A stretch of 64,000 nt of DNA from Corynebacterium senegalense (GTDB lineage: Bacteria > Actinomycetota > Actinomycetes > Mycobacteriales > Mycobacteriaceae): assembly GCF_900411315.1 (NCBI RefSeq), contig NZ_LS990887.1, positions 304,381 to 368,380 on the forward strand. The letters run 5' to 3'. Positions 1 to 12,118 of this stretch are shown here, one piece after another. Positions within the stretch are counted from its first letter, which is position 1. Every line of letters starts with the position of its first letter. The position numbers and the translations under genes are program-made. The notes under the pieces were generated by a model. It did not search any database, was not told the origin of the DNA, and was given only the letters and a program-made list of their open reading frames with translations.

Positions 1-843
1 CATGGTGAGGAGCTCGAGCAGGACGGAGTGCGCAATGCGCCCGTCGATGACGTGTGCGGCCCTGACTCCCCCGCGCACGGCGGTGAGGCAGGCCTCCATC
101 TTTGGGATCATGCCCGAGTCGAGGCTGGGCATCATCCGCTCCAGCTCCCCCACCTGGATCTTGGACAGCAGTGAGTCCTTGTTGGGCCAGTCCGTGTACA
201 GGCCCTCGACGTTGGTGAGCACGACGAGGCGCTCCGCGCCGATCGCGGCGGCCAGAGCGCCGGCAGCCTCGTCCGCGTTAATGTTGTAGACCTCCCCGTC
301 GTCGCCGGGGGCGATCCCGGACACCACGGGGATGCGGCCGGCCTGGATGATGTCCATCACGGCGGACGGATTGACGTCGACGATCGTTCCGACCAGCCCG
401 ATGTCGCGCTGCTCGCCGTCCACCTCGACGGTGCGCCGCACCGCGTGGAACAGGCCCGCGTCCTCGCCGGAGGTGCCCACCGCGTAGGGCCCGTGGGAGT
501 TGATCTTGCCCAGCAGGTCGCGCCCCACCTGGCCGAAGAGCACCATGCGCACCACGTCGAGGATCTCCGGGGTGGTCACGCGGAACCCGCCGACGAACTC
601 CCCGCCCTCGAGGCCGAGCCGCGAGAGCATCGCGGAGATCTGGGGACCGCCGCCGTGGACGACCACCGGCTTCGCGCCGACGGTGCGCAAAAACACCATG
701 TCGGCGGCGAAGGCGGCCTTGAGCGATTCGTCGATCATGGCGTTGCCGCCGTACTTCACCACCACGATCTTGTCGCGGTAGTGCTGCAGCCACGGCAGCG
801 CCTCGGCCAGCACGTTGGCGCGCGTTTCATTGTTGAGGTTCAC
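1..843 (-). CDS. argB: Acetylglutamate kinase (partial, 3' end outside window)
   Basis: ArgB phosphorylates N-acetyl-L-glutamate in the second step of cytosolic arginine synthesis. The 281 visible codons stay open to base 1, so the last part of the gene lies beyond the left edge. [10 protein letters not shown] (residues 27-36, with K30) is the nucleotide-binding start of the amino acid kinase fold, and [12 protein letters not shown] near codon 185-195 is typical of ArgB. The GTG at 843 is chosen because GGAGGAG lies 6 nt upstream and no ATG gives the full N-terminus. It follows argJ by 36 nt, so argC-argJ-argB form one operon. Identity is secure; only the end is missing. Confidence 0.95.
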   Translation of the reverse strand, partial: MNLNNETRANVLAEALPWLQHYRDKIVVVKYGGNAMIDESLKAAFAADMVFLRTVGAKPVVVHGGGPQISAMLSRLGLEGGEFVGGFRVTTPEILDVVRMVLFGQVGRDLLGKINSHGPYAVGTSGEDAGLFHAVRRTVEVDGEQRDIGLVGTIVDVNPSAVMDIIQAGRIPVVSGIAPGDDGEVYNINADEAAGALAAAIGAERLVVLTNVEGLYTDWPNKDSLLSKIQVGELERMMPSLDSGMIPKMEACLTAVRGGVRAAHVIDGRIAHSVLLELLTM

Positions 844-879
844 GGTTGTCTCCTCCCTCGGTGTCCGGGCCCACAGCAC

Positions 880-2034
880 CTAGCTGCTGTAGGCGGAGTT
901 GATCTCCACGTAGTCGTGGGACAGGTCGGTGGTGCGCACGGTGGCGCGCCCCAGCCCGCCGGTGCCGAGGTCGACGACCACGTCGATGTCGGTGCCGGAC
1001 AGGTCCACGTCGCGCGCGCCCGGGGCCCCGGTGGAGTCGACGCAGACGGGGTGGCCGTTGAAGCTGACGGAGATCTTCTCCGGGTCCATCTCGGCGTCCG
1101 CCATGCCGACGGCGGCCAGGGTGCGCCCCCAGTTCGGGTCGGAGCCGAACATGGCGCACTTGAACAGGTTGTCGCGCCCGATGGTGCGCGCGGCGTTGCG
1201 GGCCTGCTCGTCGTTGGCGGTGCCCTGCACGGTGATGGAGACGCGCTTGGTCACGCCCTCCGCGTCGCCCTGCATCTGCTCCGCCAGGCTGGCGCAGACC
1301 GAGAGCACGGCCGCGTCGAGCTCCTCCTGCGTGGGGGTGCGGCCGCTGGCCCCGCTGGCCAGGGCGATCACGGTGTCGTTGGTCGAGGTGGAGCCGTCGA
1401 TGTCGAGGGTGTCGAAGGTGACGGCGGTCGCCTTCCGCAGGGCCTCGTCGAGCTGGGCCGGGCTTGCCGACGCATCCGTGGTGACGCACACGAGCATCGT
1501 CGCCAGGGACGGCGCCATCATGCCGACGCCCTTGCCCATCGCCCCGACCGACCATCCGTCTCCGGCTGCGTGGGCCTCCTTGGCCACCGTGTCGGTGGTC
1601 ATGATCGCCCGCGCGGCCTCCGCACCGTGGCCGCCGAGGCCCCCGGCGAGCTCGTTTATTCCGCGACGGACCTTGTCCATCGGCAGCATGTCGCCGATCA
1701 GCCCGGTGGAGCACACCGCGACGTCTGCCGCCGCCAGCCCGAGGGCCGCGGCGACGAGCTCCTGCTCCTCCGCTGCGTCGCGGTCGCCCTGGGCGCCGTT
1801 GCAGGCGTTCGCGTTGCCCGAGTTGAAGACGACGGCCCGTAGCTGCCCGTCCTCGACCGCGCGGCGCGAAACCTTCACCGGCGAGGCGACGACGCGGTTA
1901 CGGGTGAACACGGCGGCCGCGGAGAACTCCGGGCCCTCGTTGACCACCAGCGCCATGTCCGGGGTACCGGAGGGCTTGATGCCTGCGGTCGTGGCCGCCG
2001 CGCTGAAGCCGGCGGGTGTGGTGACTCCCGTCAT
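880..2034 (-). CDS. argJ: Bifunctional glutamate N-acetyltransferase / ornithine acetyltransferase
   Basis: ArgJ recycles the acetyl group between N-acetylornithine and glutamate; some homologues also use acetyl-CoA to start the pathway. At 384 aa it has the normal family length. The self-cleavage site is visible as [15 protein letters not shown], with T179 as the N-terminal nucleophile of the beta chain after autoproteolysis between A178 and T179. The C-terminus EINSAYSS is typical. It lies 43 nt after argC and 36 nt before argB, as in other corynebacteria. Whether this copy is mono- or bifunctional cannot be read from the sequence. Confidence 0.97.
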   Translation of the reverse strand: MTGVTTPAGFSAAATTAGIKPSGTPDMALVVNEGPEFSAAAVFTRNRVVASPVKVSRRAVEDGQLRAVVFNSGNANACNGAQGDRDAAEEQELVAAALGLAAADVAVCSTGLIGDMLPMDKVRRGINELAGGLGGHGAEAARAIMTTDTVAKEAHAAGDGWSVGAMGKGVGMMAPSLATMLVCVTTDASASPAQLDEALRKATAVTFDTLDIDGSTSTNDTVIALASGASGRTPTQEELDAAVLSVCASLAEQMQGDAEGVTKRVSITVQGTANDEQARNAARTIGRDNLFKCAMFGSDPNWGRTLAAVGMADAEMDPEKISVSFNGHPVCVDSTGAPGARDVDLSGTDIDVVVDLGTGGLGRATVRTTDLSHDYVEINSAYSS

Positions 2035-2077
2035 GGGGATCCTCTCCTCGTGTTCTGTGTGGTCGGGCGGTGTCAGG

Positions 2078-3158
<1,081 letters not shown>

Positions 3159-3172
<14 letters not shown>

Positions 3173-5666
3173 CCGCCGCGAACTTCTCCTTCGCCGCGGC
3201 GGCGGCCGCCAGGCGGCCCTCGGATGCCTCCGCCTCGGTCAGCGTGCGGTCCGCGGCGCGGAAAACTAGGCCGAATGCCAGGGACTTCTTGCCCTCCCCC
3301 AGCTGAGCGGAACGGTAGACGTCGAAAAGCGTCACGCTCTCGACAAGCTCTCCCGCACCCTCCTCCACGACGCGGCGCACCGCCTCCGCCGGAACCTCCT
3401 CGTCGACGACCAGCGCGATGTCCTGGTTCACCACCGGGAACGCCGAGAGCACCGGCGCCGGGAGCCGCTCCTCGAAGGGCAGGGCCGTGAGATCCAGCTC
3501 CATGGCGCACGTCCGCGCGGGAAGCTCGAGCGCCTCAAGGACCTGGGGGTGCAGCTCGCCGGCGTAGCCGACCACCCGCTCCCCCGCCCGCAGCTCAGCG
3601 CAGCGGCCCGGGTGCCAGGGCAGGTGCTGCGCGGCGGCGACCTCGAGCTCGACTCCCGCCGCGCGGCCCACGGCCCGGGCGGACTCGATCGCGTCGGCCC
3701 AGGTGTAGGCCCTGCCTTCTCCCCACGGCCCGGCGAGTTCCTCGGCGCCCGTGGCGACGGTGGCAGCGTGGAGGTTCTGCTCGGGCAGGGAAGTGATGAG
3801 CTCCGCGATGGTGGCGTCGTCGGGGCGGGAGGCCACGCTGGGCAGCGGCGAGGCGTCGGCGCGCTTGAACGCCACCTGGGCGACGGAGAAGAGGGCGAGG
3901 TCGTGGCGACCCCGCGCGACGTTGCGGCCGACGGCCTCCAGCAGCGAGGGCAGCAGCGTGGTGCCCAGCACCCCGTAGTCGGCGTCGAGCGGGTTCTGCA
4001 CCTTCACGGTGTTGCGGCGCGGGTCGTCAGCGTCCAGCCCCCAGGTGTCGAAGGTGTCGTTGGCGATGAACGGCGTCGGGATGACCTCCACGTACCCGGC
4101 GTAGGCCAGGGCGTGGGTGACGGCGCGGCGGCGCTTCTGCCCGCGCGAGAGTCCGCGCCCGCCGCGCGGGGTGGGCAGCACCGACGGGATAGCGTCGAGG
4201 CCCTCGAGGCGGACGATCTCCTCGATCAGCTCCACCGGCACGGTCAGATCCCCGCGCCAGGTCGGCGGGGTCACGCGCAGCGTGTCGCCGGCGGACTCGA
4301 CGGCGCAGCCGACCTCCTCGAGCCGCTTCACGACGACCTCCGGGGCGTACTCCACGCCGATGAGCGCGCCGGGGGCGGAGACCGCCATCTCGATAGCCTC
4401 GCGCCCGGGCACCTCCCCGACCAGCGTGCGGCCGGCGGCGACGGTGCCGCCGGCGTAGCGCACCAGCAGCGCGCAGGCGATGTCCAGGGCTACCTCGACG
4501 ATCGCGGGGTCCACGCCGCGCTCGAAGCGTCGGGAAGCCTCGGAGCTCAGCTTGTGGCGCCGCGCGGTGCGCGCGACGGTGAGCTCGTCCCACGTCGCGG
4601 CCTCGAAGTAGACGTTCGTGGTGGACCCGGAGATCTCGGAGGTCGTGCCGCCCATGACGCCTGCGAGCGACTGGATCCCGTTGTCATCGGAGATCACCAC
4701 GTCGGACTCGCTGAGCGTGCGGGTGGTGTGGTCGAGGGTCTCAAACTTCTCTCCCCCGGCCGCGTTGTGGACGCGCAGGCCGCCGGCGATTTTGTCGGCG
4801 TCGAAGGCGTGCATCGGCTGGCCGAGCAGGACCATGACGTAGTTGGTGATGTCGGTCGCGGCGTTGACGGAGCGGATGCCGGAGAGCATGAGCTCGCGCT
4901 GCATCCAGAACGGTGCCTGGGCGGCCGGGTCGATGCCTTCGACCTTGCGCAGGCCGAATCGCTTGGCCTCCGTGGCGGGGTCGAGGTGGACGTCGATGAG
5001 CGTGCCGCTCGGCGCGGGGACGCCCGAGACGTCGATCCCGGCGACCGAGGGGTCGCGGGCGACATCGGCATAGGTGAGGCCGAACGCGGAGGCGATCTCG
5101 CGGGTCAGGCCGCGGGCGGACAGCGCGTAGCCGCGGTCGGGCGTGACGTTGACGTCGAAGACGGTGTCGGCGAGCCCGAGGCCCTCGCGCGCGTCCTCGC
5201 CGGGGGTGCCGAAGCCCTCCGGCAGGGTGATGATGCCCTCGCTCCTCGACGTCAGACCGAGCTCAGCGGCCGACGCCATCATGCCGTTGGAGATGTGGTC
5301 GTAGGTCTCGCGCGCGGCGATCTCGAAGCCGCCCGGCAGCACCGCGCCCGGCAGGGACACGACCACGAGGTCGCCCTCTGCAAAGTTGCGCGCGCCGCAG
5401 ATGATGCCCTGCGGCTCGCCGGTCCCGTTGGCCTGCCCGACGTCGACCTGGCAGTAGCGGATGGGCTTCTTGAAGCCGGTGAGCTCCTCGATCTCGAGCA
5501 CGCGGCCGAAGACGAGCGGCCCCGTCGTCTCCGGAATGGGCTCGTAGCCCTCCGTCTCGAAGCCGACGCGGACGAACCCGGCGTCGAGCTCCTCCGGGCT
5601 GACGGCCCAGCCCTCGTTTCCGGCTCCCTGCAGCAGGCGGGTGATCCAGTTCTGTGAAATCAGCAT
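3159..5666 (-). CDS. pheT: Phenylalanine--tRNA ligase beta subunit
   Basis: PheT is the large subunit of the alpha2-beta2 phenylalanyl-tRNA synthetase; it binds tRNA and edits mischarged Tyr-tRNA. The 835 aa protein starts MLISQNWITRLL at the ATG at 5666. It carries an EMAP-II-like tRNA-binding domain at roughly 40-155, a B3/B4 editing domain, a B5 domain in the middle, and a C-terminal anticodon-binding FDX-ACB domain (about 742-835, including NQDIALVVDEEV). It follows pheS by 26 nt. The open frame extends upstream through pheS, but that extension has no family resemblance. Confidence 0.97.
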
Positions 5667-5692
5667 TGTTGTTGTGCTCCTCCTACGCCTGA

Positions 5693-7135
<1,443 letters not shown>

Positions 7136-8143
7136 ATGCGCTTCTTCGAAGGACGCCCGCTCGACCGACAAGCCGAGGACGTCGAGGACCAGGGCCTCGC
7201 GTTCGACCTCCAGACCATCGACAACCGCCTGTCCCGCCGCCGGCTCCTCGGCATGCTCGGCGTCGGGGCCGGCTCCGTCGCCCTCGCCGCCTGCGCCCCG
7301 GGCGGCTCCTCCTCGGGAACGACGTCGGGTGTGGCGTCGTCAAGCACTGCGTCAGGCACCGCGTCGAGCATTGCATCGAGCGCTGTGTCGAGCACCTCCG
7401 CGCTCACCGAGATGAAGACCGAGACCGCCGGGCCCTACCCCGGCGACGGCTCGAACGGGCCGGACGTGCTGGAGAAGGTCGGTGTCGAGCGGCGCGACAT
7501 CCGCGGCTCCATCGGCGGCGGCGCCACCGCCAGCGGCATCCCCCTGACGCTGCGGATGAACATCATCGACATGGTCAACTCCAACGCCCCGCTCGCGGGC
7601 GCCGCCGTCTACGTCTGGCACTGCAACGCTGAGGGACAGTACTCGATGTACTCCAGCGGTCTGGAGGACGAGACCTACCTGCGCGGCGTCCAGGTCACGG
7701 GCGACGACGGCGCGGTCGAATTCACCACCATCGTCCCGGGCTGCTACGACGGGCGCTGGCCGCACATCCACTTCGAGGTCTTCCCCTCGGTGACCGACAT
7801 CACCGACTCCACCAAGGCGATCCTCACCTCCCAGGTCGCCGTGCCGGCGGAGGTGGCCAGCGCCGCCTACGCCACCGGCAACTACGGCAACTCCGCCGCC
7901 AACCTGGCGAAGGTCAGCCTCGCCACGGACAACGTCTTCTCCGACGGCTGGGAGCAGCAGCTGCCTACGGTTTCGGGGGACACCCAGGCGGGCTACACCT
8001 TCACCATCGACGTCCCGATCGACACCACCACGGCCAACAGCGGCGGCGAGATGCCGGGCGGTGGCCAGCCCCCGATGGGCGGGATGCCGGGCGGTGGCCA
8101 GCCCCCGATGGGCGGGACGCCGCCGCAGCCCCCGACCCGCTAG
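7136..8143 (+). CDS. Exported intradiol dioxygenase-like lipoprotein
   Basis: This 335 aa protein resembles the catechol/protocatechuate dioxygenase superfamily, non-haem iron(III) enzymes that cleave aromatic diols between the hydroxyls. Candidate iron ligands are in their usual contexts: Tyr in GPYPGDG, Tyr in WHCNAEGQYS, and the two His of GCYDGRWPHIHFE. The N-terminus carries a twin-arginine signal (SRRRLLGML) ending in a lipobox LAAC, so the enzyme is probably Tat-exported and lipid-anchored outside the membrane. A Ser/Thr-rich linker follows the Cys. The C-terminus is a Gly/Pro/Met repeat. The ATG at 7136 has AAAGGA upstream. No aromatic catabolic genes are nearby, so the substrate is unknown. 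Confidence 0.85.
   Translation: MRFFEGRPLDRQAEDVEDQGLAFDLQTIDNRLSRRRLLGMLGVGAGSVALAACAPGGSSSGTTSGVASSSTASGTASSIASSAVSSTSALTEMKTETAGPYPGDGSNGPDVLEKVGVERRDIRGSIGGGATASGIPLTLRMNIIDMVNSNAPLAGAAVYVWHCNAEGQYSMYSSGLEDETYLRGVQVTGDDGAVEFTTIVPGCYDGRWPHIHFEVFPSVTDITDSTKAILTSQVAVPAEVASAAYATGNYGNSAANLAKVSLATDNVFSDGWEQQLPTVSGDTQAGYTFTIDVPIDTTTANSGGEMPGGGQPPMGGMPGGGQPPMGGTPPQPPTR
8049..8115 (+). repeat. 33-bp in-frame tandem repeat in dioxygenase tail
   Basis: Two near-identical 33-bp units encode MPGGGQPPMGG twice, just before the stop codon of the dioxygenase. The unit size is a multiple of three, so copy number can change without breaking the frame. The product is a flexible Gly/Pro/Met tail. Confidence 0.85.
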
Positions 8144-8158
8144 CCCGGGTACTCTCTC

Positions 8159-8977
8159 CTACACCTCCGGGGCGTGGATCGCCTTGGAGGTTTCCCACAT
8201 GCACATCGCGGCCGCGGTGGCCAGGTTGAGCGATTCGGCGCTGCCGTGGATGGGGATGGACACGCGGTAGTCCGCGGCCTCAATCACGTCCTCGGGCAGC
8301 CCGTGGGCCTCGTTGCCGAACAGCCAGGCCGTCGGCTCGCGCAGCCGCGGGGCCGCCTGGTCGAGCGGGACCTCCCCACCTGCGGTGGTCGCCGCGATGG
8401 TCAGCCCCGCCGCGCGCAGCTGACCGAGAACCCCCGCGATGTCGCGTTCCCGGGCGACCGGCACGTGGAAGAGGGACCCGGCGGAGGCGCGCACCGCCTT
8501 GCCCGATTCAGGGTCCACAGCGTCGCCCGCGAAGACGACGGCGTCGGCGCCGCAGACGTCCGCGATACGCACGAGCGTGCCCGCGTTGCCGGGATCGTTC
8601 GTCTCCACCCCCACGGCGACGAAGCGGGGCTTTCCCTTGAGCACAGACCCGAGGGTCCACAGGACCGGCGAGCACACCGCAAAGATTCCCGTCGTGTGCA
8701 CGGTGTCCGAGAGGTGGGCGGCCGCCTTGTCCGTGATCGCGTGCGTGAAAACGTTCATGTACCCCGCCGTGGTGACAATCTCCGCGAACTCGTCGGCCGC
8801 GCGCTCGGTGACGAAGACGTCCGTCGCCGCGCCCGTGGCCACGGCAGCCTCCACCGAGTTCGCCCCCTCAGCGAGGAACCGCCCCGCTTTACGACGCCCC
8901 TGCGCCCTGTGCAGCTTCGCCGCGTTGACGATCCGGGGGGTGCGTTCCGTGAAGGGTTCAGAAAAGTCGAGGGCCAT
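8159..8977 (-). CDS. TrmH/SpoU-family RNA 2'-O-methyltransferase
   Basis: This 272 aa protein is a SPOUT-class RNA ribose methyltransferase. An N-terminal L30e-like substrate-binding region (about 1-100) precedes the SpoU domain, whose three motifs are visible: NDPGNAGTLVRIAD, WLFGNEAHGLP and IPIHGSAESLNLATA. It uses SAM in the cytoplasm on rRNA or tRNA; the target base cannot be assigned from sequence. It lies directly downstream of rplT, a common place for this gene in actinobacteria, but behind a strong terminator, so it probably has its own promoter or depends on read-through. Confidence 0.92.
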   Translation of the reverse strand: MALDFSEPFTERTPRIVNAAKLHRAQGRRKAGRFLAEGANSVEAAVATGAATDVFVTERAADEFAEIVTTAGYMNVFTHAITDKAAAHLSDTVHTTGIFAVCSPVLWTLGSVLKGKPRFVAVGVETNDPGNAGTLVRIADVCGADAVVFAGDAVDPESGKAVRASAGSLFHVPVARERDIAGVLGQLRAAGLTIAATTAGGEVPLDQAAPRLREPTAWLFGNEAHGLPEDVIEAADYRVSIPIHGSAESLNLATAAAMCMWETSKAIHAPEV

Positions 8978-9014
8978 GGATACTCAGCGTACCGGGGCCC
9001 CGCCGGAACACGCG

Positions 9015-9054
9015 AAAGCCCGCCCGTCCCACGGTGAGGTGGGGGCGGGCGGGC
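9015..9054 (-). terminator. Rho-independent terminator of infC-rpmI-rplT
   Basis: On the minus strand a perfect 9-bp GC stem (GCCCGCCCG with CGGGCGGGC) with an ~19-nt loop is followed by TTTCG. It starts about 17 bp after the rplT stop codon. Confidence 0.8.
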
Positions 9055-9070
9055 GTCGGCAAGCTCGTGC

Positions 9071-9454
9071 TTAGGCAGCCTTGGGGGCGTTGACGTCCTC
9101 CGGGAGGGCGTTCTTGGCCACCTCGCAGATGGCGGAGAAGGCCGCGAAGTCGTTGACCGCGAGGTCGGCGAGAATCTTGCGGTCGACCTCGACCTCGGCC
9201 AGCTTGAGGCCGTGGATGAGGCGGTTGTAGGTGATGTCGTTCATGCGGGCCGCGGCGTTGATGCGCTGGATCCACAGCTTGCGGAACTCGTTCTTGCGCT
9301 GGCGGCGGTCGCGGTACGCGTAGGTCTGGGAGTGGAGCCACTGCTCCTTGGCCTTGCGGTACAGGCGGGAGCGCTGGCCGCGGTAGCCCTTGGCGGACTT
9401 GAGGATTGCGCGGCGCTTCTTCTTGGCATTGACCGAACGCTTAACACGTGCCAT
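9071..9454 (-). CDS. rplT: 50S ribosomal protein L20
   Basis: L20 is an early-assembly protein of the large subunit. The 127 aa sequence starts [15 protein letters not shown] and contains the conserved [15 protein letters not shown] and [16 protein letters not shown] segments. It has normal length and is strongly basic in its N-terminal half, which threads into 23S rRNA. It is the third gene of infC-rpmI-rplT, 60 nt after rpmI. Confidence 0.98.
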   Translation of the reverse strand: MARVKRSVNAKKKRRAILKSAKGYRGQRSRLYRKAKEQWLHSQTYAYRDRRQRKNEFRKLWIQRINAAARMNDITYNRLIHGLKLAEVEVDRKILADLAVNDFAAFSAICEVAKNALPEDVNAPKAA

Positions 9455-9514
9455 GAGTCATACTTCCTTGTCTAGCTGTTCAAGATGGTGCGGTTGCTTA
9501 ACGTGTGGCAGTGC

Positions 9515-9709
9515 TTAGGACATGCCGAGGAGGCGCTTCATGCGCTTGACGTCGGCGGGGGCGACGTCGGTGGTGCCGGAGAGCTTGCGGCGGCGCTTGG
9601 AGGAAAGCTTCTCGTTCAGGTGGCGCTTGCCGGCCTGCTCGCGACGCAGCTTGCCCTTGCCGTTGACCTTGATGCGCTTGGCGGTGCCCTTGTGGGTCTT
9701 CTGCTTCAT
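9515..9709 (-). CDS. rpmI: 50S ribosomal protein L35
   Basis: L35 is a small basic large-subunit protein. The 64 aa product reads MKQKTHKGTAKRIKV and ends MKRLLGMS, both typical of the family. It lies 39 nt after infC and 60 nt before rplT in the conserved operon. Confidence 0.98.
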   Translation of the reverse strand: MKQKTHKGTAKRIKVNGKGKLRREQAGKRHLNEKLSSKRRRKLSGTTDVAPADVKRMKRLLGMS

Positions 9710-9748
9710 GTTGAAAGCCCTTCAGAGTTCAGACGGTTGATATGTGTA

Positions 9749-10270
<522 letters not shown>

Positions 10271-10340
10271 GAGAACTCCTAAAAGACGTGAGAAACAATG
10301 TCGGTCGCTACCGAACCACTCTTGTCGAGCTCAACCCATG

Positions 10341-10373
10341 CAAAAAATCCCGCGCGCCTGACGACGTCACGGG
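10341..10373 (-). terminator. Terminator hairpin inside the infC leader (attenuator)
   Basis: On the minus strand CCCGTG pairs with CGCGGG (6 bp including one GU) around a 13-nt loop and is followed by ATTTTTT. It lies about 70 nt upstream of the infC start and ~145 nt downstream of the promoter candidate, so it is inside the leader. This implies premature termination as a control step. Upstream GC-rich arms (10379-10420) could form an alternative structure; I could not fold it. Confidence 0.6.
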
Positions 10374-10515
10374 AGTCCTTCCGGGTGCAGCCCGCGCCCG
10401 GGGGGCGCGTGCCGTACCGTTGACCCGCAGCCTTCCCGTTGCCGGGCGGCGGAGGGTGGGAGAAACTCCACTTGTGGCCCGCGCTGCCAAAGGCGCACGG
10501 GCGGTAGTGAGTCGA

Positions 10516-10521
10516 ATGTTA
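10516..10521 (-). promoter_or_regulatory. -10 box candidate for infC-rpmI-rplT
   Basis: TAACAT on the minus strand, in the context GTGCTAACATTCG, fits the corynebacterial TAnnnT -10 pattern. Transcription from here would give a leader of about 240 nt before infC. The divergent histidine kinase gene begins about 110 bp away. Confidence 0.5.
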
Positions 10522-10628
10522 GCACCTCTACCCCGGTGGCACAAATCCCTCCCTCGCCCCAGGTATTGATCCTCTGTATCTCCTGGGCACCCCTAGGTAT
10601 CAGCGGCCGGAGACGCTACCCTGTACGC

Positions 10629-11831
10629 GTGAACAAGGTAGCCGCCCCGGGCCAGCCCAGCAACGCCCCGGCACTGAACTGGAAAGTTGCCGCCCTCGGG
10701 GCCGCGGCCCTCGCCGTCTCGGCGGCCATCCAGCCCACTGGCCTGGGGGCGCTTGCCGCCGGGCTCGTCGCCGTCGCGATCGTCTCGCTCGCCCAGCGGT
10801 GGCCCGTGTCCGCGGGGTGCGCGATGCTTGCCCTGTTTCTTGTCGTCTCCGCCAACGAGACCGTGCGCAGCCCCGTCGTGGTGTTCTCCGTGCCCTTCCT
10901 CGTCGCCTCGCAGGCTCTCGCCGGCCACCTCCGCGCCGCGGCCGCCTTCGCGGTTGCGCTCGGATACGTCTGCGTGACCAGCCCCTTCACCGGCCAGTGG
11001 CTCCCCTACGACCTCTCGGGCACGGTCATCTTCGCCGCGACTCTGGCCGCGGGCCTGTGGGCGGGTGCCCACCTGCGCCGACAGCGCCTCCAGCACCGCG
11101 CCCAGCAGCGCCGCCTCGAGGAGGAGATGGAGCAGCGCCGGGAGCAGCTGACGCGGGCGCTGCACGACTCTGTGGCGACCACGCTGACCTCCGTGGTGAT
11201 GCGCGCGGAGACGCTGGGCCTGAGCGCCGCCGACTCCCCCGCCGTGGAGGAGACGTCCGAGCTCATCGCCGAGGAAACTCGCCAGGCGATGCAGGAGGTG
11301 CGCCACCTCATCCAGGTCACGAGGGTCGACGACGCGCTCGAGCCCGAGCCCGCACCGATCGACCGCACGATCTCCGACCAGGTCAGCGTGACCGCGCGCC
11401 TGCTGCGCAGCCACGGCTTCACGGTCGAGGGCGACGCCTCCGCCCGCGGCCGGCGCGATTCCTTCCCCGCGGGATTTGAGCGCGTCTTCGCGGAGATGGC
11501 CACCAACGCGATGAAGTACGCGCGGCCGGGCTCGGAGATTAGGATGGCGCTGGAGCAGGGCGGCGCGAACCTCCGCTTCACGATGTCGAACGAGGCGTCC
11601 CGGCGCCGGGCGCTGCCCGCCATGACGAGCGGCTTCGGCCTGAAGCAGAGCGCGCGGCTCGTGGCCCACCACGGGGGAACATTTTCCGCGGGGGTGCGCG
11701 ACGGGCGGTGGGCGGTCGTCCTCGAACTGCCCGTCACCGCGCTCTTCCGCCCCGACCACACCCCCATTCCGGGTGGAGACTTTCGTGCCAAGGTTGCCGC
11801 CCGGCACCAGCCGCCGGCACCACAGGGATGA
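10629..11831 (+). CDS. NarL-type sensor histidine kinase
   Basis: A 400 aa membrane kinase. About five hydrophobic segments fill residues 18-145 with very short loops, then a charged coiled coil (150-175) leads to a HisKA_3 dimerisation helix with the phospho-accepting H179 in RALHDSVATTLTS. The ATPase part has an N-box (EMATNAMKYA, N293) and a G-box (SGFGLKQSARLVAHHGG), but the usual DxGxG is replaced by TMSNEAS, so ATP binding may be atypical. Little protein lies outside the membrane, suggesting it senses a membrane signal or small ligand. I choose the GTG at 10629, 7 nt after TACCCT (-10 like). Peptide and regulator genes follow. Confidence 0.88.
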   Translation: MNKVAAPGQPSNAPALNWKVAALGAAALAVSAAIQPTGLGALAAGLVAVAIVSLAQRWPVSAGCAMLALFLVVSANETVRSPVVVFSVPFLVASQALAGHLRAAAAFAVALGYVCVTSPFTGQWLPYDLSGTVIFAATLAAGLWAGAHLRRQRLQHRAQQRRLEEEMEQRREQLTRALHDSVATTLTSVVMRAETLGLSAADSPAVEETSELIAEETRQAMQEVRHLIQVTRVDDALEPEPAPIDRTISDQVSVTARLLRSHGFTVEGDASARGRRDSFPAGFERVFAEMATNAMKYARPGSEIRMALEQGGANLRFTMSNEASRRRALPAMTSGFGLKQSARLVAHHGGTFSAGVRDGRWAVVLELPVTALFRPDHTPIPGGDFRAKVAARHQPPAPQG

Positions 11832-11902
11832 AAATGGAGCTGAACCCGTGGATCCAGCGTCCCGCGTGAACGTACACACCGCCTTTCGCGAAAGGAACTG
11901 AG

Positions 11903-12118
11903 ATGAAGAACCGCATTGTCGCCGGCCTCGCTGCCGCGCTGGTCGCGCTGAGCTGCGCGCCGTCCGCCCAGGCCGAGTCTTCGCCCGCACGCGCGGAGGA
12001 GCCCATGGTGGAGGAGACCACCCAGACCATCGGCTTCTACTCCGCGATGACCGACTTCCTCTCCTGCACCTACTACCCCATGCGCCCGTGGTGCCCTAAC
12101 GCCTCCCGCTACGCATGA
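11903..12118 (+). CDS. Small secreted two-cysteine peptide between kinase and regulator
   Basis: This 71-codon gene has a good RBS (AAAGGAAC, about 7 nt before ATG). The product has a Sec signal peptide (basic start, hydrophobic 5-17) with likely cleavage after AQA (residue 24). The mature ~47 aa part is acidic first and ends DFLSCTYYPMRPWCPNASRYA in two overlapping pieces: DFLSCTYYPMRPWC and PNASRYA. C55 and C64 could close a small aromatic loop. C18 makes a poor lipobox, so lipidation is a weaker option. Its stop overlaps the regulator start (ATGA), so the two are translationally coupled. It may be the ligand or an accessory factor of the kinase; I know no family for it. Confidence 0.75.
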   Translation: MKNRIVAGLAAALVALSCAPSAQAESSPARAEEPMVEETTQTIGFYSAMTDFLSCTYYPMRPWCPNASRYA

